From positions 1 to 10,139 of the forward strand of contig JAFIEC010000274.1 of assembly GCA_020832725.1 (NCBI GenBank): a stretch of DNA of 10,139 bases. The letters run 5' to 3'. The notes beneath the pieces are model-generated. The model had not been told where the DNA came from, searched no databases, and worked only from the letters and a program-made list of their open reading frames with translations. The position numbers were made by a program, and so were the translations under genes. Below, one piece after another: positions 6,861-10,139 of this stretch; positions within the stretch are counted from its first letter, which is position 1; the number at the start of each line of letters is the position of its first letter. The stretch is from Paracoccaceae bacterium. GTDB taxonomy: Bacteria; Pseudomonadota; Alphaproteobacteria; Rhodobacterales; Rhodobacteraceae.

Positions 6861-7606
6861 TGTGCCCCGGGATAGACGCGCTGCGCCCATTGCATCTCGG
6901 CCAGCAGATGACCGAGCTCCTCGCCATGGAGGCCCTGCCGCCCGCCCTCGCGCGGGAACGGCACCTCGGGGGCTTCCAGGAGCGCCTCGTCGAAGATCAT
7001 CGCGATCGTGCGCTCCCATGCCGGGCGCAGCGCCGCCCGGTCGGGCAGAAGACCTTCCTCGGCACAGGCGGCGGCGGCGGGCGAGGCCGCGAACAGCTCG
7101 GGCGTGTAGAGATGCAGGTCCTCCACCGCCTCGCGCATGCGCCGCGTGCTCTCTTCGGTGCCGTCGCCCAGCCGGATCACCCATTCGCCCGCATGGCGGA
7201 TGTGATAGGCCATCTCCTTGGCCGCCTTGCCGGCGACGCCGACGACCAGCTCGTCGCGGCTGGACAGCGCGGCCTGCCAATACGGCTCCATGAAGGCCGC
7301 GAAATACAGCTGGCGCAGCATCGTATGGGCAAAGTCGCGGTTGGGGCGCTCCACCAGAAGGCAGTTGAGGTATTCCCGCTCGGTGCGCAGATAGGCCATG
7401 TCGTCCTCGCTGCGCCCCTGCCCCTCCAGCCGGGCTGCATAGCCATACAGCGTGCGCGCCGATCCGATGAGATCGAGCGCCATGTTCGGAAGGGCCAGGT
7501 CCTCCTCCAGCATGGGGGCGTGGCCACACCATTCCGAAAGCCGGTGACCGAGGATCAGATGATCGTCGGCCAGCTCCAGCACCGCCTGCTTCAGCGCCTC
7601 GGACAT
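6854..7606 (-). CDS. paaC: Phenylacetyl-CoA 1,2-epoxidase structural subunit PaaC
   Basis: Ferritin-like, catalytically inactive partner of PaaA; the PaaA-PaaC heterodimer forms the core of the epoxidase. The protein is 250 residues, close to the usual length of about 250. Visible family segments include LADDHLILGHRLSEW (near 12-26), the PNMALDLIGSARTLYGYAA stretch (about 40-58), and KEMAYHIRHAGEWVIRLGDGTEES (about 129-152). The ATG at 7606 is chosen: its A is also the last base of the paaB stop (TGATG), a common coupling arrangement, while a GTG one codon upstream is a possible alternative. The stop (6856-6854) lies within the start region of the DUF3291 gene. Confidence 0.96.
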   Translation of the reverse strand: MSEALKQAVLELADDHLILGHRLSEWCGHAPMLEEDLALPNMALDLIGSARTLYGYAARLEGQGRSEDDMAYLRTEREYLNCLLVERPNRDFAHTMLRQLYFAAFMEPYWQAALSSRDELVVGVAGKAAKEMAYHIRHAGEWVIRLGDGTEESTRRMREAVEDLHLYTPELFAASPAAAACAEEGLLPDRAALRPAWERTIAMIFDEALLEAPEVPFPREGGRQGLHGEELGHLLAEMQWAQRVYPGAQW

Positions 7607-7890
7607 CACATGTGCCCCACTTCGTCGGGGATCTCGTAGAAGGTGGGATGGCGGTAGATCTTGGAGGCGGTCGGCTCGAAATTCTCGGCCGCGTGATCGG
7701 GATCGGAAGCCGAGATCACGCTCGAGGGAACAACCCAGATCGAGGTGCCTTCGCCGCGACGGGTGTAGACGTCGCGCGCGGCGTTCAGGGCCATCGTGGC
7801 GTCAGAGGCATGCAAGCTGCCGACGTGCTTGTGCGACAGCCCGTTGCGGGGGCGGATGAAGACTTCCCACAGGGGCATGGCTTCGGTCAT
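7606..7890 (-). CDS. paaB: Phenylacetyl-CoA 1,2-epoxidase subunit PaaB
   Basis: Small subunit (94 residues, family length about 95) that bridges PaaAC dimers and is thought to help dock the reductase. The sequence has the conserved LWEVFIRPRNGLSHKHVGSLHA (7-28), followed by ARDVYTRRGEGTSIWVVPS (38-56) and a C-terminal YRHPTFYEIPDEVGHM. The ATG at 7890 is chosen because GGAGGA lies about 7 nt upstream; the open frame extends 17 codons further but without PaaB-like sequence. It follows paaA by 47 nt, and that gap holds a GC-rich hairpin. Its stop overlaps the paaC start (TGATG). Confidence 0.96.
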   Translation of the reverse strand: MTEAMPLWEVFIRPRNGLSHKHVGSLHASDATMALNAARDVYTRRGEGTSIWVVPSSVISASDPDHAAENFEPTASKIYRHPTFYEIPDEVGHM

Positions 7891-7909
7891 GGCGGATCCT
7901 CCGTGAAGC

Positions 7910-7931
7910 GCTCCGGGACACATCCCGGGGC
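7910..7931 (-). other. Hairpin between paaA and paaB
   Basis: CCGGGA (7913-7918) and TCCCGG (7923-7928) form a perfect 6-bp stem with a 4-nt loop; after one mismatch, two further G-C pairs extend it to 7910-7931. It sits in the 47-nt gap between the paaA stop and the paaB ribosome site, on the mRNA. There is no T tract, so it is not a standard terminator. It may stabilise the upstream mRNA end or adjust the PaaA:PaaB ratio. Confidence 0.4.
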
Positions 7932-7937
7932 CAGGGC

Positions 7938-8939
7938 TCATTCTGCGGCGATGGGGCGGGCGCGGGCGGCGCGCTTGGCGGCATGGGCACGGGCGGCCTC
8001 GCGCACCCAGGCCCCCTTGTCCCAGGCGCGGCGCCGGTCGCGGATGCGGTCGCGCGCCATCGGGCCATGGCCCTTGACCACGCGCCAGAACTCGTCCCAG
8101 TCGATCGGGCCGTGGTCATAGCCGCCCTTGCCCGCGTTCTTCTCGGGGTTCCAGGCCAGATCAGGGTCGGGCACCGTCAGCCCGAGGTATTCCGCCTGCG
8201 GCACCGTGGCGTCGATGAACTGCTGGCGCAGCTGGTCGTTGGTGAAGCGCTTGATCTTCCACTTCATCGACTGGTCCGAATGCTGGCTGTCGGCATCATG
8301 GGGGCCGAACATCATCAGGGACGGCCACCACCAGCGGTTCAGCGCATCCTGCGCCATTTCCTTCTGCTCGGGCGTGCCGCGGGCCAGCGTCATGACGATT
8401 TCATAGCCCTGCCGCTGGTGAAAGCTCTCTTCCTTGCAGACCCGGATCATGGCGCGGGCATAGGGACCAAAGGAGCACCGGCACAGCGGGATCTGGTTCA
8501 TGATCGCGGCACCATCCACCAGCCAGCCGATCACCCCGATATCTGCCCAGCTGAGGGTGGGATAGTTGAAGATCGAGGAATACTTCGCCTTGCCGGAATG
8601 CAGCTCCTCGGTCATCTCCTCGCGGCTCACGCCCAGCGTCTCGGCGGCGGAATAGAGATAGAGGCCGTGTCCCCCCTCGTCCTGCACCTTGGCAAGCAGG
8701 GCTGCCTTGCGCTTGAGGCTGGGGGCGCGGCTGATCCAGTTGCCCTCGGGCAGCATGCCGACGATCTCGGAATGGGCGTGCTGGCCGATCTGGCGCACCA
8801 GCGTCCGGCGATAGCCTTCGGGCATCGGGTCGTTCGGCTCGATCTTCTCCTCGGCGTCGATGCGGCGCTGAAACGCCTCGAGGAACTCGGGCGTCTCGGT
8901 GCTGCGGCCATCGGCCCCGATCAGTCCTTGCGAATACAT
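7938..8939 (-). CDS. paaA: Phenylacetyl-CoA 1,2-epoxidase catalytic subunit PaaA
   Basis: Diiron oxygenase subunit that adds one oxygen atom of O2 across ring carbons 1 and 2 of phenylacetyl-CoA, the committed step of aerobic phenylacetate breakdown. The 333-residue protein has a ferritin-like fold with two E-x2-H metal motifs, Glu88/His91 (QDEGGHGLY) and Glu171/His174 (KEESFHQRQGYE), plus Glu58 in HAHSEIVGML. Conserved family stretches include NRWWWPSLMMFGPHDADSQHS (201-221). The last ~22 residues are an Ala/Arg/Lys-rich tail beyond the conserved core; E. coli PaaA is about 309 residues. The ATG at 8939 has a GGGAG ribosome site about 8 nt upstream and gives the expected N-terminus MYSQGL; the frame is open far upstream but overlaps the divergent gene. 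First gene of the operon, with a promoter and inverted repeat directly upstream. Confidence 0.97.
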   Translation of the reverse strand: MYSQGLIGADGRSTETPEFLEAFQRRIDAEEKIEPNDPMPEGYRRTLVRQIGQHAHSEIVGMLPEGNWISRAPSLKRKAALLAKVQDEGGHGLYLYSAAETLGVSREEMTEELHSGKAKYSSIFNYPTLSWADIGVIGWLVDGAAIMNQIPLCRCSFGPYARAMIRVCKEESFHQRQGYEIVMTLARGTPEQKEMAQDALNRWWWPSLMMFGPHDADSQHSDQSMKWKIKRFTNDQLRQQFIDATVPQAEYLGLTVPDPDLAWNPEKNAGKGGYDHGPIDWDEFWRVVKGHGPMARDRIRDRRRAWDKGAWVREAARAHAAKRAARARPIAAE

Positions 8940-8966
8940 GGCGCGTCTCCCAGTCTGACGGGTGGG

Positions 8967-8995
8967 ATCATAAGTTACGAAGTGTGGCCAATCAA
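8967..8995 (-). promoter_or_regulatory. Probable sigma-70-type promoter of the paaA operon
   Basis: On the minus strand TTGATT (8995-8990) and TATGAT (8972-8967) are separated by exactly 17 bp; they match the consensus at 4 and 5 of 6 positions. Transcription would start near 8960, leaving a leader of about 20 nt that contains the paaA ribosome site. One arm of the inverted repeat lies inside the spacer and the other just upstream of the -35 box, a layout expected for repression. Confidence 0.65.
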
Positions 8996-9009
8996 GGTTT
9001 TTTCGTAAC
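8974..9009. promoter_or_regulatory. Candidate operator: perfect inverted repeat in the divergent paaA/thioesterase control region
   Basis: GTTACGAA (8974-8981) and TTCGTAAC (9002-9009) are exact reverse complements, 8 bp each, with a 20-bp spacer, so the half-site centres are 28 bp apart. The repeat brackets the -35 box of the paaA promoter and ends 18 nt before the divergent thioesterase ATG, so one bound dimer could control both genes. The paaX-type gene close by is the obvious candidate regulator; E. coli PaaX also binds two separated half-sites (TGATTC and GAATCA), though of different sequence. The link to PaaX is inference. Confidence 0.6.
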
Positions 9010-9027
9010 AGGTGAAGGAGACCCCCC

Positions 9028-9450
9028 ATGACACCCTCCCAAGCGACGGAACTGCTGAAGACCCACTTTGCACCATGGGTCGGTGAGATGAACCTGCAAG
9101 CCGTCGCCTTCGACCCGGAGGGAGGCGATTTCACGCTGCCCGATTCGCCCGCCCTGTGCCGCCCCGTTCCCGACGGCGGGACGATCCTGTGCGGACAGGC
9201 GGTGATGGCCGCGGCCGATACCTGCTCGGTGCTTGTGCTGCTGGCCATGGCGGGGCGGATGCGTGCCCTGACAACGGTGGACCTGACGACGCATTTCCTG
9301 CGCCCCCTGCCCCGGGGCCCGGTGGATATCCGTGTGCAGGTGCTGGCCAGCGGGCGGCGCATGGCCACAACCCGGGTGGAGTTCCGCAGCGCGGGGTCGG
9401 TACGGCTGGCCGCCAGCGCCCAATGCGGCTTTGCCTATCTAGAGCCCTAG
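9028..9450 (+). CDS. PaaI-family hotdog-fold thioesterase
   Basis: A 140-residue single hotdog domain protein, probably an acyl-CoA thioesterase in the cytoplasm. The helix motif reads CGQAVMAAAD (55-64), which aligns with the HGGxxxxxAD motif of classical PaaI: Asp64 is kept, but the His-Gly-Gly start is Cys-Gly-Gln. The strand TTVDLTTHFLRPLPRGPVDI (82-101) is typical of the fold. The ATG at 9028 has a strong GAAGGAGA ribosome site about 8 nt upstream. It is divergent from paaA across an 88-bp control region and convergent with paaX. In E. coli, PaaI hydrolyses dead-end hydroxylated phenylacetyl-CoA to recover CoA; a similar rescue role fits the context, but the altered motif means true orthology to paaI is unproven, so I give no symbol. 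Confidence 0.85.
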   Translation: MTPSQATELLKTHFAPWVGEMNLQAVAFDPEGGDFTLPDSPALCRPVPDGGTILCGQAVMAAADTCSVLVLLAMAGRMRALTTVDLTTHFLRPLPRGPVDIRVQVLASGRRMATTRVEFRSAGSVRLAASAQCGFAYLEP

Positions 9451-10139
9451 GAGAGCGGAGCGCGCAGCCCTCCGAACCGCATCCCGAAGGCGGGCGCGGG
9501 CGGCGGCATCGCCTTGGCCCCACCCGGCAGTGGCGTATCCAGCCATGCCTCCGAGCCGGGCAGCAACGCCCGGTAGGCCGCCGCCACCAGAGCCCTGCAA
9601 TCGGGCAGGCCAAGGGCATCGGCAAGCGGTCCGGGCGGCAGGCCCGGATAGCGCAGGACCAACCGCCGCCAGCGATGTATCAGAAGCACCCGTCCCGCCA
9701 TGGCGGCAAGCGGATCAAGCGCGGCGGCCCTGGCCCCGAGGGCATGGGCCTCGACTGCGAGGCCCCGGCGCGCCTCGGCCTCGGCTTCGGGCACGGCGAG
9801 TGCGGCCGCCTCCGGCGTCAGCCCGCAGATATCGCCCTGCAAGGCCAGCCAGCCTGGCGGCACGTCCCGGCCCGGCCCGTCCGGCCAGAGCCACAACCCG
9901 GACCCGAGGGGGCGCGCCCGCTCGGGCGGTACGGCCACGGGCCCCGCCAGGGCCATGACCCATGCCCGCGCGCCCGGCGTCAGAGGGGGCGCATAGATCG
10001 CCCGGGTGGCAGGGGCGAATTCCTCCCGCCCCCGGGCTGTCAGCCCATAGCGCGAGGCCCGCCCCTCGCGGGCGCGGCTCAGCCAGCCGTCACCTGCCAG
10101 CCGTGACAGCGCGGTCCGTGTCGCCCCCGCCTCCACCCC
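9447..10139 (-). CDS. paaX: PaaX family transcriptional repressor, N-terminus cut by the window edge
   Basis: The window holds the last 230 residues; the frame is open to the right edge, so the start lies outside (PaaX proteins are about 270-310 residues). The visible N-terminal part is the end of the winged helix: RTALSRLAGDGWLSRAREGRASRYGLTARGREEF, matching the PaaX N-terminal domain, where this segment reads DNA. The C-terminal domain has IHRWRRLVLRYPGLPPGPL, the counterpart of the conserved HEFRR...DPxLP stretch. PaaX represses phenylacetate genes and is released by phenylacetyl-CoA. The 3' end converges with the thioesterase gene and the two stop codons share CTAG. The protein is Ala/Pro/Gly-rich and looks diverged from E. 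coli PaaX, so the specificity is inferred from its neighbours. Confidence 0.87.
   Translation of the reverse strand, partial: GVEAGATRTALSRLAGDGWLSRAREGRASRYGLTARGREEFAPATRAIYAPPLTPGARAWVMALAGPVAVPPERARPLGSGLWLWPDGPGRDVPPGWLALQGDICGLTPEAAALAVPEAEAEARRGLAVEAHALGARAAALDPLAAMAGRVLLIHRWRRLVLRYPGLPPGPLADALGLPDCRALVAAAYRALLPGSEAWLDTPLPGGAKAMPPPAPAFGMRFGGLRAPLS

Overview
The window is a GC-rich chromosomal segment, most likely from an alphaproteobacterium of the Rhodobacterales (Rhodobacteraceae). The evidence is the dense GC-rich coding, the protein sequences (alphaproteobacterial class A penicillin-binding protein, GlnK-AmtB with the 'GMEAYPDF' tail, phenylacetyl-CoA epoxidase genes) and short, overlapping gene junctions. 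This assignment is an inference from protein character, not from a search. I see no rRNA, tRNA, CRISPR array, insertion sequence or phage gene.

Left part (1-3850). A class A penicillin-binding protein gene runs leftward off the window edge (1-1794, minus). A 252-bp divergent intergenic region separates it from a rightward glnK-amtB pair (2047-2385 and 2420-3784): the PII signal protein and the ammonium channel it gates. The pair ends at a strong intrinsic terminator with a GAAA tetraloop (3817-3844).

Middle and right part (3888-8939, minus). Read from right to left, a catabolic operon encodes paaA, paaB, paaC, a small DUF3291-family gene, paaD and paaE, followed by a SAM-dependent methyltransferase gene that may have its own promoter. 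PaaABCE is the multicomponent oxygenase that epoxidises the ring of phenylacetyl-CoA using O2 and NADPH; PaaD is the associated MIP18/DUF59 factor needed for activity. The genes from paaB to paaD are joined by 1-, 7- and 4-nt overlaps, so the DUF3291 gene is translationally embedded inside the epoxidase operon.

Right edge (8940-10139). An 88-bp divergent control region holds a good paaA promoter (TTGATT, 17 bp, TATGAT) and a perfect 8-bp inverted repeat (GTTACGAA / TTCGTAAC, 20-bp spacer) that brackets the -35 box. A PaaI-like hotdog thioesterase gene (plus) reads away from it and meets, tail to tail, the 3' part of a paaX-type repressor gene (minus, cut by the window edge). The two stop codons share the palindrome CTAG. 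The likely logic is that PaaX senses phenylacetyl-CoA, represses the operon through the inverted repeat, and the thioesterase rescues CoA from stalled intermediates. The most interesting points are the embedded DUF3291 gene and the candidate operator.
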